NCBI RefSeq assembly: GCF_001975985.1
Contig: NZ_MTQF01000006.1
Span: 1-64,000 of the forward strand
DNA length: 64,000 bases
Reading direction: 5' to 3'
From: [Flexibacter] sp. ATCC 35103
Lineage (GTDB): Bacteria; Bacteroidota; Bacteroidia; Flavobacteriales; Flavobacteriaceae
Shown here: positions 1 through 8,530 of the stretch, piece by piece
Layout of the letters: every line of letters begins with the position of its first letter
How positions within the stretch are numbered: the stretch's first letter is position 1
Made by a program: the position numbers and the translations under genes
The notes under the pieces: generated by a model
Told to the model about the DNA's origin: nothing
Database searches by the model: none
What the model saw: only the letters and a program-made list of their open reading frames with translations

Positions 1-3000
1 TCTAAAGCCAGAGGATTTAGCGTTACCGTATTGTCTTCTGCAACTGTATAAACATCATCAACTGCAACTGGATTATCGTTAACTGCTGTTACTGTTACAG
101 TAATCGTAGCGATATTAGATACTGCTCCGTCATTATCGTTTACAGTATAGTTTACTGGTGTAGCTATTCCGTTGTAATTTAATACAGGGGTAAAAGTTAC
201 AATTCCCAATGCATCTACTGTATAAGTTCCTTGTCCAGCAACTGTAAAAATATTTTGGATTCCTGGCGTTGCAGGATCTAAATCTACCGTTGCTTTATTG
301 ATAGTTCCGTCAACATCAGTATCGTTTGCTGTTACGTCAATAGTTACAGGCGTATCTTCATTTGTAGTTTTTGTATCATTATTGGCAACCGGATTATCGT
401 TAACCGAAGTTACAACAAATGTAATATCTGCATTGTCACACAATCCAAAAGTATCACATAATGTATACGTAATTTTTGCCGTTCCGTTATAATTGTCTGC
501 CGGATTAAAAGTTACAATTCCGGTAGTTATATTTAATGTCCAAACACCTTTAGCATCTGTATATGTTGTTTGAATACCTGCCACAGCCGGATCTAAATCT
601 ACAGTAAATTGTCCTACTCCATTTACTGGGGCAGTTGGATTACCATCTTCATCTGTATCATTAGAAAGTACATTTACAGTACCGTCAGCACCATCTTCTG
701 TTAAAGGAGAAGCACTAAGATCATCATCATTAGCAACCGGTGCGTGATTTACCGTTGCTGTAGCCGATCCTGAATTATTACCCGGAGTTGGATCGTTCTG
801 TCCTCCTGTAATAGTAGCGGTATTGGCATAAGAACCAGTCGCATTCACTTTTGCTACAATACTAAGGGTTGCACTTCCTCCATTTGCAAGATTTCCAATA
901 GTCCAATTTGGTGCTAACCAGGTTCCTGTCGAAGGCGTTGCACTAACAAAAGTATAACCTGCCGGAAGCGCATCGTTTACTGTAACTCCAGTAGCACTAC
1001 TTGGTCCCGCATTAGAAGCAGTAATTGTAAAGGTTACATCACTACCTACATTATGCGTACCTGTACTTACAGTTTTAGTAACCGAAAGATTAGTTTGTAC
1101 TAAAGGTGTTGCTGTTGCTGTATTATTAGCAGTATTTGTATCAGGATCATTTCCGGTAACGGTCGCTGTATTAGCATATGATCCGGAAGCATTCACTGTT
1201 GCTACAATTGATAAAGTTGCACTTGCACCGTTTGTAAGGCTTCCAACGGTCCAGTCTGGTGCTGTCCAGGTTCCTGTTGAAGGTGTTGCACTTACAAAAG
1301 TATAACCACCAGGTAAAACATCATTTACCTTAACACCTGTAGCTTTATAGGGTCCGTTATTTTTAGTTGTAATCGTAAAAGTACTGTTGCTGCCCACACT
1401 GGCATTAACAGCATCAACTGTTTTTGTAACCTCTAAATCTATCGGACAAAGCGATGCCTCAAAAGTTCTGCTTGTTTCAGTAGGTGCTCCACAAGCATTT
1501 GCAACAGTATATTTAATTACAGCTGTACCTGCAGCAGTAAAATTCACTGTATTACCTGATAAAGTAGCCGGACCGCTTACTACACTTAATGTACCACCGG
1601 CCGGAGTTGGAGTTAACAAAACTGGATCACCAACACAATATTTAGAATCTGGTCCACCGCCTGTCGAAGCAGACTGAATAGCAGGATTCGATTCGGCACC
1701 ACAAATCTGTACGGCAGCCGTCGCAAAAGTATAATTAGCTTCATTAGTAGAAGCATTTGTACCGTCACCCATACTACCACTAATTCTATGACCTACATAA
1801 CCAAATTTAGCTTCACAAGTTTTAACAATCATGGAGGTGTGACCTCCTGTTTCTACAGCAATAATATTATCTGCAGCAGTTAAACCGTTAGGAATAACAG
1901 GGTCGCTGTTACCTCCTGTAACACCAAGCAATAAACCGTTGTTCGTACCAAATGCATAAATGTTTTTATTACTGTTAAGTACATTAATTGCACCATAGTT
2001 AAAATCATGTTCCTGTGGACTGAACCATTTAATATTGTTCATTACAGGACCCGTTGCAGAGTTATATCTAGGCTGAACCCATGCAAATCTATCAGTCGTT
2101 GTCCAATCCCCAAGTTGTTTATTACTATTTTTTCCTAAGGAATATAAATTACCATCAGTTGCCAAAATATAATAAGATCGTGTTGCAGAACTTCCTGATG
2201 AACCAATCATTTTTGGAGTTATTCCACTTGGTAATGTCATTTTTGCAGCTCTTGTCTGTGTCGTAAAGCCAGATGTATCACCTAATAATGAGCTAGTTCC
2301 CCATACATAAACACTACCATCAGATTTTAACGCCATAAGACCATCAGCACTTCCTCTACAGGCAACAACACCAGTCAAAAAAGGATTTCCAGTCTCTGAA
2401 GTTGTAACTCTATACCATGTTGTATTGTTTCCAACTGCTCCATTACCCCTTGCATTTGGGATTTGTGAAATCACCCAAACATCACCGCCACAAGTTGTTA
2501 TAGCTAATGTTTTAAAAGTAGCAAACATCATTTTAACATCTCCGGGAGCCACACCTGTAGGCAAACCATTGGCATTACCGCCAATTGCAATTTTTTGAAA
2601 AACTGTACTTGGAGTAAGCGTAGCATCAATTACAGCACCAGCTTTAGACCAGGCATATAAACCATCTGTCGCTAAAAGAATACCCTGAACATTCGTAGAT
2701 GAATTACTTCCCAGCGCCACTTTTAAAGGAACAGCGCCAGTAGTTAAACCCGGAAAATTTGCTTTATTTATTGTTTTTGGGGCTAACTCATTCGAAGTTC
2801 CATTATTTGCAATTGTTTCTCCCCAAGTCTGAAAAGAGCCATCTGCAGTCCTGACAACTGTGGTATGCCAGCTCGAAACGAAATTATCATACTCAATAGT
2901 TGCAGCATCATTATTTGAAGCAAATCCAAAATTTGATAAATCAGTAGTAGAACATCCTACTGGTGGTTTAGAACATTGAGCAGTTGATATTTGGCTGAAC

Positions 3001-3047
3001 GTGAAAAATACAAAAAACAAAAATATTGCTTTTTTTAAGTTCAGCAT
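1..3047 (-). CDS. Giant secreted T9SS-type adhesin, N-terminal part (3' end beyond left edge)
   Basis: The minus frame stays open from an ATG at 3047 to the left edge. A signal peptide of about 24 residues ends in STAQ. Next comes an RCC1-like region with repeated phrases such as '[12 protein letters not shown]' and '[12 protein letters not shown]' (very roughly residues 55-400). Two DUF11-type repeats follow, each with '[17 protein letters not shown]' or a close variant and '(L/T)NG(A/G)SATLSIVA', at about 1690-1080 and 1080-780. The rest is cadherin-like repeats with 'PVANDD' and '[10 protein letters not shown]' phrases. Such proteins in flavobacteria are usually exported by the type IX system through a C-terminal signal, which here lies outside the window. 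An in-frame ATG at 3077 is an alternative start adding 10 residues, but 3047 begins directly before the basic signal-peptide n-region. It is probably co-transcribed with the gene ending at 3089. Confidence 0.85.
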   Translation of the reverse strand, partial: MLNLKKAIFLFFVFFTFSQISTAQCSKPPVGCSTTDLSNFGFASNNDAATIEYDNFVSSWHTTVVRTADGSFQTWGETIANNGTSNELAPKTINKANFPGLTTGAVPLKVALGSNSSTNVQGILLATDGLYAWSKAGAVIDATLTPSTVFQKIAIGGNANGLPTGVAPGDVKMMFATFKTLAITTCGGDVWVISQIPNARGNGAVGNNTTWYRVTTSETGNPFLTGVVACRGSADGLMALKSDGSVYVWGTSSLLGDTSGFTTQTRAAKMTLPSGITPKMIGSSGSSATRSYYILATDGNLYSLGKNSNKQLGDWTTTDRFAWVQPRYNSATGPVMNNIKWFSPQEHDFNYGAINVLNSNKNIYAFGTNNGLLLGVTGGNSDPVIPNGLTAADNIIAVETGGHTSMIVKTCEAKFGYVGHRISGSMGDGTNASTNEANYTFATAAVQICGAESNPAIQSASTGGGPDSKYCVGDPVLLTPTPAGGTLSVVSGPATLSGNTVNFTAAGTAVIKYTVANACGAPTETSRTFEASLCPIDLEVTKTVDAVNASVGSNSTFTITTKNNGPYKATGVKVNDVLPGGYTFVSATPSTGTWTAPDWTVGSLTNGASATLSIVATVNASGSYANTATVTGNDPDTNTANNTATATPLVQTNLSVTKTVSTGTHNVGSDVTFTITASNAGPSSATGVTVNDALPAGYTFVSATPSTGTWLAPNWTIGNLANGGSATLSIVAKVNATGSYANTATITGGQNDPTPGNNSGSATATVNHAPVANDDDLSASPLTEDGADGTVNVLSNDTDEDGNPTAPVNGVGQFTVDLDPAVAGIQTTYTDAKGVWTLNITTGIVTFNPADNYNGTAKITYTLCDTFGLCDNADITFVVTSVNDNPVANNDTKTTNEDTPVTIDVTANDTDVDGTINKATVDLDPATPGIQNIFTVAGQGTYTVDALGIVTFTPVLNYNGIATPVNYTVNDNDGAVSNIATITVTVTAVNDNPVAVDDVYTVAEDNTVTLNPLAL

Positions 3048-3088
3048 TTGATTTACGGTAGCGTAATTTTTTATCATATATAATACAA

Positions 3089-3832
3089 TTATTTTATTAT
3101 CTGACGAAGATTATAAGTTTGTACCTGATTATTAAAATCATAAAAATCAAACATCAAATAAGTTTCCCTATTGATCATTCCTGATACTTTATATTTTAAT
3201 AATTGAACTTTGTTAGTCAGTATAATTTCCTTTTCAACTGGTTGTGCAGTAAGTGAAACCTCTAATCCGGCAACCGACATACCCGGTGCAGATAATTTTG
3301 TAATCGAAGTATTTTTAGTTACAATTTGTACAGGAACAGTGATTATTAAATCGTTATAATTTCTCCCTTTTTCTAATTTTTCTGAAAACTGAATTTTAGA
3401 AAAATCAAACAATAACTTCACAGGCTCTACTTTTATACGAAATCTTTCTGTAAACATTGGATGAGTACATTCATCATCATGCTTTTTATTTTCCTGAAAA
3501 TGAATATCATATTCACCGGTTTCATCAAATACATAATCATTAATTTCGTTTCCGCGTAAAGTAATGTTGATGTTATTTTGAGAATTAGAAACGGTCCATG
3601 ATATTGAAGAATCAATATCTCCAAAATCAATTTTTTCACCAAAAGAAATCACTTTGTAGAATTGCTGACTCTGAAGACTGAAATTGTTTTGAGCTGTAGA
3701 TTTAAAACTCAGAAATAAAATAATAAATAAAAAACAGGCTAACTGTATTTTGCTGTCAAGACAGACCAGAAGTCTGTTCAAACCTCTTTTTTTATTAGCC
3801 AATAAATTTTTTAAATAAGTAAAGTTCCCCAT
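3089..3832 (-). CDS. Secreted hypothetical protein upstream of the adhesin
   Basis: This 247-aa protein is of unknown function. A basic N-terminus is followed by a hydrophobic stretch (about residues 29-46) ending in STAQ, which reads as a long-n-region signal peptide; export is therefore likely. The mature part is beta-rich, with 'GEYDIHFQ', '[17 protein letters not shown]' and 'LKYKVSGM', suggesting an immunoglobulin-like fold. It ends only about 40 bp before the adhesin ATG (12 bp if the adhesin starts at 3077), so the two are probably one transcript and the product may be an accessory cell-surface protein. A shorter start further inside is possible, because residues 1-15 precede the normal signal region. 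I recognise no family. Confidence 0.7.
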   Translation of the reverse strand: MGNFTYLKNLLANKKRGLNRLLVCLDSKIQLACFLFIILFLSFKSTAQNNFSLQSQQFYKVISFGEKIDFGDIDSSISWTVSNSQNNINITLRGNEINDYVFDETGEYDIHFQENKKHDDECTHPMFTERFRIKVEPVKLLFDFSKIQFSEKLEKGRNYNDLIITVPVQIVTKNTSITKLSAPGMSVAGLEVSLTAQPVEKEIILTNKVQLLKYKVSGMINRETYLMFDFYDFNNQVQTYNLRQIIK

Positions 3833-4681
3833 ATATAAATAATTAAAATTCTAAAAAATGTAATTCAGGATATTCATTTATCCTCAAATATTCTAATGAT
3901 TGATATCCAGTGATAAAGACTCAATCGGTATTGTTTTTTGTAATATATATTCGTTTTCAGCAAGCAAAACCACAGCAATTTTACTACATACGTAAAGTGT
4001 GTAAAAAAGGTTTGTTGTCTGAGTTTTTTATTTTAATAACTGAAGGATGTAATTGAATAGAAATATCTGCTATGAAAAATGATCTGATTACAGATTTAAT
4101 TTCACTGTTATAATTTTCCTGAAAAAGAAGAAATGGAAAATAGGGATCACTAAAAGTATTTTTTGAGTGATTTTGATTACGTTTTAAACCATTCCACATA
4201 TGCAGAATTGTAAGGCTAATTTTTTGATAATACAGAGATGAAAAATATAGTGATACAAATAAAACTATACATCTTATAAAACAATTGACCCTGCAGGTTG
4301 AAAACATAAAAACGAGATAATCGAAAAAGTTATTTTAAGCTGAATACCAAAATCAATTAAAACTGTTATAAAAAAAATTGCAATTTGGTAATAAGCCGGT
4401 AAACCTCACCAATACAGCAATTTATTTATTTCTATAGGTCTGAATATTATTTTTGGATCGTCAAATTTATATTAAAACATAGCCTGACAATAGTCAATTA
4501 AGACATTTTTAAAAAGAAAAACAAAAGGGCTTATTTTGAAAGAAAAGAAGTATTTATATCACTTTTTCTGTTTTCATAAAATACTAAAAATCAAGCAATT
4601 AATTTAAAACAGCAAAAAGTATTTTTTTTCAGTATTTTAGAAAAAATGAAGTCCGTTTTTGGAAAAAAAATTTTGTGAAGA
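3833..4681. other. 849-bp AT-rich intergenic stretch, mostly empty
   Basis: This stretch separates the adhesin operon from the AraC gene, both on the minus strand. It contains one weak minus-strand reading frame (3984-4307, listed separately). The part from 4308 to 4681 shows no reading frame, hairpin terminator or RNA fold that I can support. The promoter of the adhesin operon should lie just upstream of 3832, but I see no clear TAnnTTTG box there. Confidence 0.6.
3984..4307 (-). CDS. Doubtful small reading frame with one hydrophobic segment
   Basis: This 107-codon frame would encode a cysteine- and phenylalanine-rich protein with one hydrophobic segment at about residues 8-28, followed by a polar tail. 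It has no recognised motif, no convincing ribosome-binding context, and the residue mix (F, I, S, N, K) is what AT-rich non-coding DNA gives. It may be a real small membrane protein or a chance frame; I favour chance. Conservation in related genomes would decide. Confidence 0.2.
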   Translation of the reverse strand: MFSTCRVNCFIRCIVLFVSLYFSSLYYQKISLTILHMWNGLKRNQNHSKNTFSDPYFPFLLFQENYNSEIKSVIRSFFIADISIQLHPSVIKIKNSDNKPFLHTLRM

Positions 4682-5737
4682 TTAAAAACGCACCTCTGAA
4701 GGCAGTTGACCAAATCGTTTTTTAAAACTTGCAGAAAATCTACTGGCAGAATCATAACCCGTTAAAAGCGAAATATCCTGAATTTGAATATTCGAATTTT
4801 GAATTAACTGCATTGCTAAAACCATATTTTTTTCTTTATGATATCGCAGCATCGAAAAGCCAAAAACAGTTTTAAAATTTGATTTTAATTTTGTGGGCGA
4901 TGTATTTACTTCCTTCGCTATGGCCTCGATACCAATAAACGGAAGGTGCAAATTATGTAAGATTATTTTCTCTGCCTTTGCTACATTATGATAATCTGAA
5001 TTGTTTAAGGAAACGTTATCCGATATACGGCTATCATCAAAAGAATTATTAAAAAACTCCGTGATCAATTTCATCGATTTTTTCTTTAAACCCGGATTAG
5101 CACTTTCATCAGCATTTACATTTTCTATTGCTTCAGATAATTCTTTTGCTAATTCATGGGCATTTGGCGCAATATCTAGCCACGTACAAGAACCTTTGTT
5201 ACCGTCTAAAAACTTTTTAATTGCTTTTGAATTATTGAATTTTTTAGAAGTAAAATTTTTACTCGCCCACTCTTTTGTAATAGCAAAACTGAAAAATTTA
5301 CCGTTTGAACCTTCATAAAAATAACTCGATATCTCAGTATCAGGCTTGCTAAAAGTCCAGCAAGTACTTAAAAGTGTTATTGGCGCGGCATCTTTTACCG
5401 GAAATTTATACTCAAATACAGAAAAAGTCAGCAAATAATATTCACTTAAAACCTCTTTGTCATAATATGATTTGGTAACCAAATTTTCTTTGATATTCAT
5501 GTACAAAGCCAAAAGCCAAAAACCATCTTCAATTTCCCGGTAATACATTTTTATCTTGCAGAAAGAAGTCTTTAACGAAAGAAATTGTTTTAAAGAATTA
5601 TGATTTATAACGGGAAGTTTTAATAAACTATCAACCATCATTTTTGGCGAATTAAATAAATACCGCAATTGATAAAGATCGTCTTTAAACAAAAAAAATG
5701 AATCTTTATTATATTTAGTTAATTTATCTAAAGGCAT
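4682..5737 (-). CDS. AraC-family transcriptional regulator
   Basis: This 351-aa protein has a C-terminal AraC/XylS double helix-turn-helix (about residues 255-351). The first helix pair lies around 'LPFIGIEAIAKEVNTSPTKL' and the second around 'IQDISLLTGYDSASRFSASF', ending in the family signature 'KKRFGQLPSEVRF'. The N-terminal 240 residues are a long effector domain that I cannot assign; it lacks the usual short cupin. This architecture (large unknown sensor, C-terminal AraC HTH) is common among Bacteroidota regulators found beside siderophore genes. The neighbouring iron island begins 744 bp away, so a link is possible but unproven. The next gene on the same strand is more than 370 bp downstream, so it is probably monocistronic. 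Confidence 0.85.
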   Translation of the reverse strand: MPLDKLTKYNKDSFFLFKDDLYQLRYLFNSPKMMVDSLLKLPVINHNSLKQFLSLKTSFCKIKMYYREIEDGFWLLALYMNIKENLVTKSYYDKEVLSEYYLLTFSVFEYKFPVKDAAPITLLSTCWTFSKPDTEISSYFYEGSNGKFFSFAITKEWASKNFTSKKFNNSKAIKKFLDGNKGSCTWLDIAPNAHELAKELSEAIENVNADESANPGLKKKSMKLITEFFNNSFDDSRISDNVSLNNSDYHNVAKAEKIILHNLHLPFIGIEAIAKEVNTSPTKLKSNFKTVFGFSMLRYHKEKNMVLAMQLIQNSNIQIQDISLLTGYDSASRFSASFKKRFGQLPSEVRF

Positions 5738-5811
5738 GTATTAGGTTTATTTAGGAGTATATTTTACTAATTTAAAAATTTCATCGCACATTTACAAGAA
5801 ATAAATGCATA

Positions 5812-5845
5812 AAAAAGCCGGTAAAAATATCTTTACCAGCTTTTT
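5812..5845. terminator. Bidirectional hairpin with A/T flanks
   Basis: AAAAAGC and GGTAAA pair with TTTACC and AGCTTTTT around a six-base loop, giving a stem that ends in a T-run on both strands. It lies upstream of the AraC gene, so it does not terminate that gene. It would stop transcripts entering from either side and insulates the RNA-repeat locus at 5937-6420. Confidence 0.6.
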
Positions 5846-5968
5846 CTATTTAAAAAATTAGATAACTTATTGTCTAACAAAAATTAAGAAACCCTACTAA
5901 TCACAAGGTTTATTTGGTATCTTCGCAGTCCTAAAAACTTCGAGATTATGAAAATCAAAAAAAAATTG

Positions 5969-6048
5969 CCCGTGTGGTATGCTGGCGGTATTGGAAACAA
6001 CTGCAACGTGTTCTCGAAGGCGTAGGACAGCTAACCCATACGGGTTTT
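5969..6048 (+). ncRNA. Candidate structured RNA, copy 1
   Basis: The outer stem CCCGTGTGG (5969-5977) pairs with CCATACGGG (6036-6044). An inner stem GCGGT/ACTGC closes a 10-base loop, and a third weaker stem starts at ACGT/GCGT. The outer stem is followed by a T-rich tract. Copy 2 at 6343-6416 keeps the same three stems with compensatory changes (G-U to A-U or G-C), which is what a selected RNA fold looks like. A 25-codon frame starting at 5948 runs through it, but the matching frame in copy 2 is broken by a stop, so a coding role is unlikely. The RNA class is unknown to me. Confidence 0.55.
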
Positions 6049-6071
6049 ATATTTCCCTAAACTTCGAGATT

Positions 6072-6305
6072 ATGAGTACAAACACTCTTTCAAAAGAAAC
6101 CGAATTGCGTTTAAATGACTTCTTCAGCAATTCGATCGATCCTAAATTAATGGCAAAAACCATTAGAAAATTAAATTACGTTCTCGCCTTAAGTGTCATG
6201 CGAGATTGCGAAACCCTCGAAACCGAAAAATTAAACCTCGAACAAGGTTTTTACTGGTTAAACGAATTAGCAGAGATTTTGAATCCTTATCTGGATGTTG
6301 AATAA
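6072..6305 (+). CDS. Small hypothetical protein (77 aa)
   Basis: This acidic, helical 77-aa protein has no family that I recognise. Features include 'LNDFFSNSIDPKLMAKTIRKLNYVLALSVMR' and a C-terminal helix ending in 'EILNPYLDVE'. I chose the ATG at 6072 (beginning MSTNTLSKE). An upstream in-frame start at 5979 would translate through the structured RNA copy 1 and add an implausible arginine-rich segment. The gene lies exactly between two copies of the RNA fold, and its start region (CTTCGAGATTATGA) is duplicated at 5938-5951. This suggests a small cassette of RNA plus gene, or control of this gene by the RNA. Confidence 0.6.
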   Translation: MSTNTLSKETELRLNDFFSNSIDPKLMAKTIRKLNYVLALSVMRDCETLETEKLNLEQGFYWLNELAEILNPYLDVE

Positions 6306-6342
6306 TTTAAACTTTTCGACAAACATTTAAAAAAATAATTTA

Positions 6343-6420
6343 CCCGTATAATATGATGGCGGTATTGGAAACAACCGCAACGCACTTAACTGCGTAGGAC
6401 ATCTTAACTATACGGGTTTT
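6343..6420 (+). ncRNA. Candidate structured RNA, copy 2
   Basis: The outer stem CCCGTATA (6343-6350) pairs with TATACGGG (6409-6416). The inner stem GCGGT/ACCGC is a perfect version of the G-U containing stem in copy 1, and ACGCA/TGCGT forms the third stem. The loop ATTGGAAACA and the segment GCGTAGGACA are identical to copy 1. A TTTTATATTT tract follows, as in copy 1. It sits 37 bp after the 77-aa gene and before the convergent dioxygenase gene, so it may also serve as a terminator. Confidence 0.55.
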
Positions 6421-6440
6421 ATATTTCGAGTTCTTTAAGC

Positions 6441-6461
6441 TCGCGCGTGCGTCCCGCTCGT
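6441..6461. repeat. Dispersed GC-rich repeat (copy 1)
   Basis: The GC-rich string around GCGTCCCGCTCGTG recurs at 19526-19545 beside the insertion sequence. It stands out from the AT-rich surroundings and looks like a short intergenic dispersed repeat; its role is unknown. Confidence 0.5.
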
Positions 6462-6480
6462 GAACACAATCAAAACAAAA

Positions 6481-7596
6481 CTATTCAAGATCAAAAATAT
6501 TCCCCAAATGTTCTTCCATAATAAAATACGGATTATCAGTTTGGGTTACAGCTCTCATATGAATTAAACTCGTTTTACTCATCATTCGCAACATTTGTCT
6601 GCGTTCACATTTTACAATCTTCCCGTTTTCTTCGCGTTGTCCGGCAATAAAAGCACTTCGTCCGTGTGCGCATAAATGATTATTTACAAAAATAACATCG
6701 CCGGAATTCGGAATATATTCGCTGTTTATAAGTTCCTTGGCTTCATTCCAAAACTCCTTCAAATTATACAAAGCTTCCTGAGTTTGTCCCGCATTTTCGT
6801 TGAATATTTGCTCCGCAGCATCAAAACGAATAAACGGAAGTTCTTTATTTCCGTATAAAACAGATGCCAAAGGACCAGAAACTACTTGTTCATAATCATA
6901 ATTGGCATCTTTGGGACATTGATAAATGGGATCAAATAATTTTTCGAGAACCGGATTCATCTCTCCATGAGAACGAATCGAGTATAAAGTCGACGGAACT
7001 CTTTCTTCATTTCTTAAATACAGGAAACTCAAAAAATCAGCCTGATTCAGTAAAAAAGCATCTTCAGTATGTACATACAAATCTGTTTTTGATCCGGATC
7101 CGGTTTGTGTTGCCGCCATATTTTCATCCGGAATCACGGCGTGCAAAAGTCCTCCACCCTTTCTCTGCGCATAATATTGCACTGGTTTTGATGGCACTGC
7201 GCCATGAAGAAGCGAACAAATAAAACCGTATTTATTCAGTTTTGCATAATCTGCTCCTTGCCAGTTTGGAGGCGTTGGTCCTAAATCTTCCTGATCGACC
7301 TCTAAAAGTCCCTGAAATACAATTGCGCCGTATTGATTTGCAGAAAAATCAGTACCAAACTGACTTAGAATTCTGCTAATGCGTTCCGGCAATAATTGAA
7401 ATGCATGAAGATGAAGTGCAGCTATATAATCGGGGTTTTCATAATGGTCAAAAGCCTTTACTAAAAGATTGCCAACATTCGACAAAATATTCCTCTCCTG
7501 AGGCGTTATTACTACGATTAGTGGTTTTGTAGGAATATCAAAATTTAAAACTGTTTCTGCAGGTCTTTCCTCTGCAATAATTGATTGTGATTTCAT
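6481..7596 (-). CDS. Fe(II)/alpha-ketoglutarate-dependent dioxygenase, clavaminate-synthase-like (TauD/VioC superfamily)
   Basis: This 371-aa protein probably hydroxylates an amino acid side chain using Fe(II), O2 and alpha-ketoglutarate. The metal-binding pair of 'YVHTEDAF' (HxE) and the distal His in 'FVNNHLCAHGRSAF' are visible, followed by the conserved Arg region 'GKIVKCERRQMLRMM', as in arginine/enduracididine beta-hydroxylases of the clavaminate-synthase type. I chose the ATG at 7596 (MKSQSIIAEERP); starting at 7662 would add 22 residues and push the gene into the divergent promoter region. It is divergent from the siderophore operon, with its start 269 bp from the nitroreductase start. 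A role in tailoring a siderophore or its precursor is an inference from position; the substrate is unknown. Confidence 0.75.
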   Translation of the reverse strand: MKSQSIIAEERPAETVLNFDIPTKPLIVVITPQERNILSNVGNLLVKAFDHYENPDYIAALHLHAFQLLPERISRILSQFGTDFSANQYGAIVFQGLLEVDQEDLGPTPPNWQGADYAKLNKYGFICSLLHGAVPSKPVQYYAQRKGGGLLHAVIPDENMAATQTGSGSKTDLYVHTEDAFLLNQADFLSFLYLRNEERVPSTLYSIRSHGEMNPVLEKLFDPIYQCPKDANYDYEQVVSGPLASVLYGNKELPFIRFDAAEQIFNENAGQTQEALYNLKEFWNEAKELINSEYIPNSGDVIFVNNHLCAHGRSAFIAGQREENGKIVKCERRQMLRMMSKTSLIHMRAVTQTDNPYFIMEEHLGNIFDLE

Positions 7597-7758
7597 TTTT
7601 TCAATTCGTTTTTTAGTTATTAAAAGATAGGGGGTATTAAAAAATAAATCATTTATAATCAATGTTATACAAAATAATCACAAAAAGACTTTAAGTCAAT
7701 ATGTACGGGCATTCGTATATTTTTTTTGAGATTTATTTTTTTTATTCAGATTAATTTA

Positions 7759-7797
7759 TACATTTGTCTTGCACTATTTTTATTTATTCTAAATAAT
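7759..7797 (+). promoter_or_regulatory. Promoter and putative iron-responsive operator of the siderophore operon
   Basis: A TACATTTG (-7 type) box at 7759-7766 is followed by a block starting TTGCAC at 7769. That block contains the 7-3-7 palindrome TTATTTATTCTAAATAA (7780-7796). The 28 bases 7769-7796 match the receptor promoter block (23492-23465, minus strand) at 26 positions. A repressor bound here would block the start of transcription. Fur or another iron repressor is the natural candidate, but that is inference. Confidence 0.65.
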
Positions 7798-7865
7798 ATT
7801 TACTTACAAATATATTTTTATTTCATTTAAAACAAAAGAATTTTCTTAAAAATTTTGAAAAAAAT

Positions 7866-8498
7866 ATGATAATTAAGAGAAAACCCAGTAAAATCAAGCA
7901 ATCAGATTCTTCTTATAAACTAAAAAAAATATCGAAGAATATTCGCAATAGAAGAAGCATATATGCCAATGAGTTTGTAAAAAAAGAAATACCCAAAAAG
8001 CTTCTCGACGAAATATTGATTAATGCCACATGGGCTCCAAATCATAAAATGACAGAGCCCTGGAGATTTATTGTTTTTAAAGGAAAATATCTAAAGCAAT
8101 ACGGAGAATATATGGCGCATTATTACAAGGATTTTTATACTGAATTATCACCTGAAGCCCAAAAAGAGAAATTAAATTATCTCAGGAATTATCCGTTAAA
8201 AGCTGCTTGTCTCATTGGTGTAATCATGGTTCGAAACACCAAAATTAACCTACCAGAATGGGAAGAAATCGCCGCAGTATCATCAGCAGTTCAAAATATT
8301 GCACTTACCTGTACGGCACATAAAGTAGGCAGTTACTGGAGTACCAAAGATGTAGCAATAGATTATGTTGCTGAGTTTGGTCTGGTAGAAAACGAAAAAT
8401 CATTAGGTCTCCTCTATCTGGGTTATTATCCTGAAAGCTTAAAATCATCTAAAAAGAAAAGAACGCCTTTGTCTAAAAAAGTCATTTACCTCGAGTAA
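7866..8498 (+). CDS. Nitroreductase-family FMN protein
   Basis: This 210-aa flavoprotein belongs to the nitroreductase/FMN-reductase fold. Visible are the N-terminal 'RNRRSIYANEF' phosphate-binding motif, 'ATWAPNHKMTEPWRF' (typical of the YdjA/TdsD-type subgroup), and the late 'EKSLGLLYLGYYPES' segment. It is the first gene of the siderophore operon, 32 bp before the decarboxylase, and follows the putative iron-controlled promoter. A reductase of this type could reduce ferric-siderophore or flavin, or perform a redox step in assembly; none of these is shown by the sequence. The lysine-rich N-terminal 20 residues are unusual for the family, so a start slightly further in cannot be excluded. 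Confidence 0.8.
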   Translation: MIIKRKPSKIKQSDSSYKLKKISKNIRNRRSIYANEFVKKEIPKKLLDEILINATWAPNHKMTEPWRFIVFKGKYLKQYGEYMAHYYKDFYTELSPEAQKEKLNYLRNYPLKAACLIGVIMVRNTKINLPEWEEIAAVSSAVQNIALTCTAHKVGSYWSTKDVAIDYVAEFGLVENEKSLGLLYLGYYPESLKSSKKKRTPLSKKVIYLE

Positions 8499-8520
8499 AT
8501 AATAATTAAAACCCCTAAAT

Positions 8521-8530
8521 AAATACCACT
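8521..8530 (+). promoter_or_regulatory. Shared pre-start motif AAATACCACT
   Basis: AAATACCAC(T/A) directly precedes or almost touches the start codon of three genes in this operon (8531, 12488 and 13860). It is not a Shine-Dalgarno sequence. It supports these three ATGs as true starts and may aid translation initiation. Confidence 0.5.

Noticed and set aside
298..2266. Plus-strand frames at 298-492, 1387-1677 and 2081-2266
   Set aside because: They are shadows of the repetitive minus-strand adhesin coding sequence.
5979..6071. Longer start for the 77-aa gene
   Set aside because: It would translate the structured RNA into an arginine-rich stretch, and the duplicated start context fits the ATG at 6072 better.
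6343..6416. Purine-riboswitch-like outer stem (CCGTATAA ... ACTATACGG) in RNA copy 2
   Set aside because: The outer stem looks similar, but the core lacks the conserved purine-riboswitch loops and the second copy changes the stem sequence completely. The fold is different.
7663..7865. E. coli-type Fur box (GATAATGATAATCATTATC)
   Set aside because: No such sequence is found; the AT-rich TTATTTA-N3-TAAATAA palindrome was reported instead as a different type of site.
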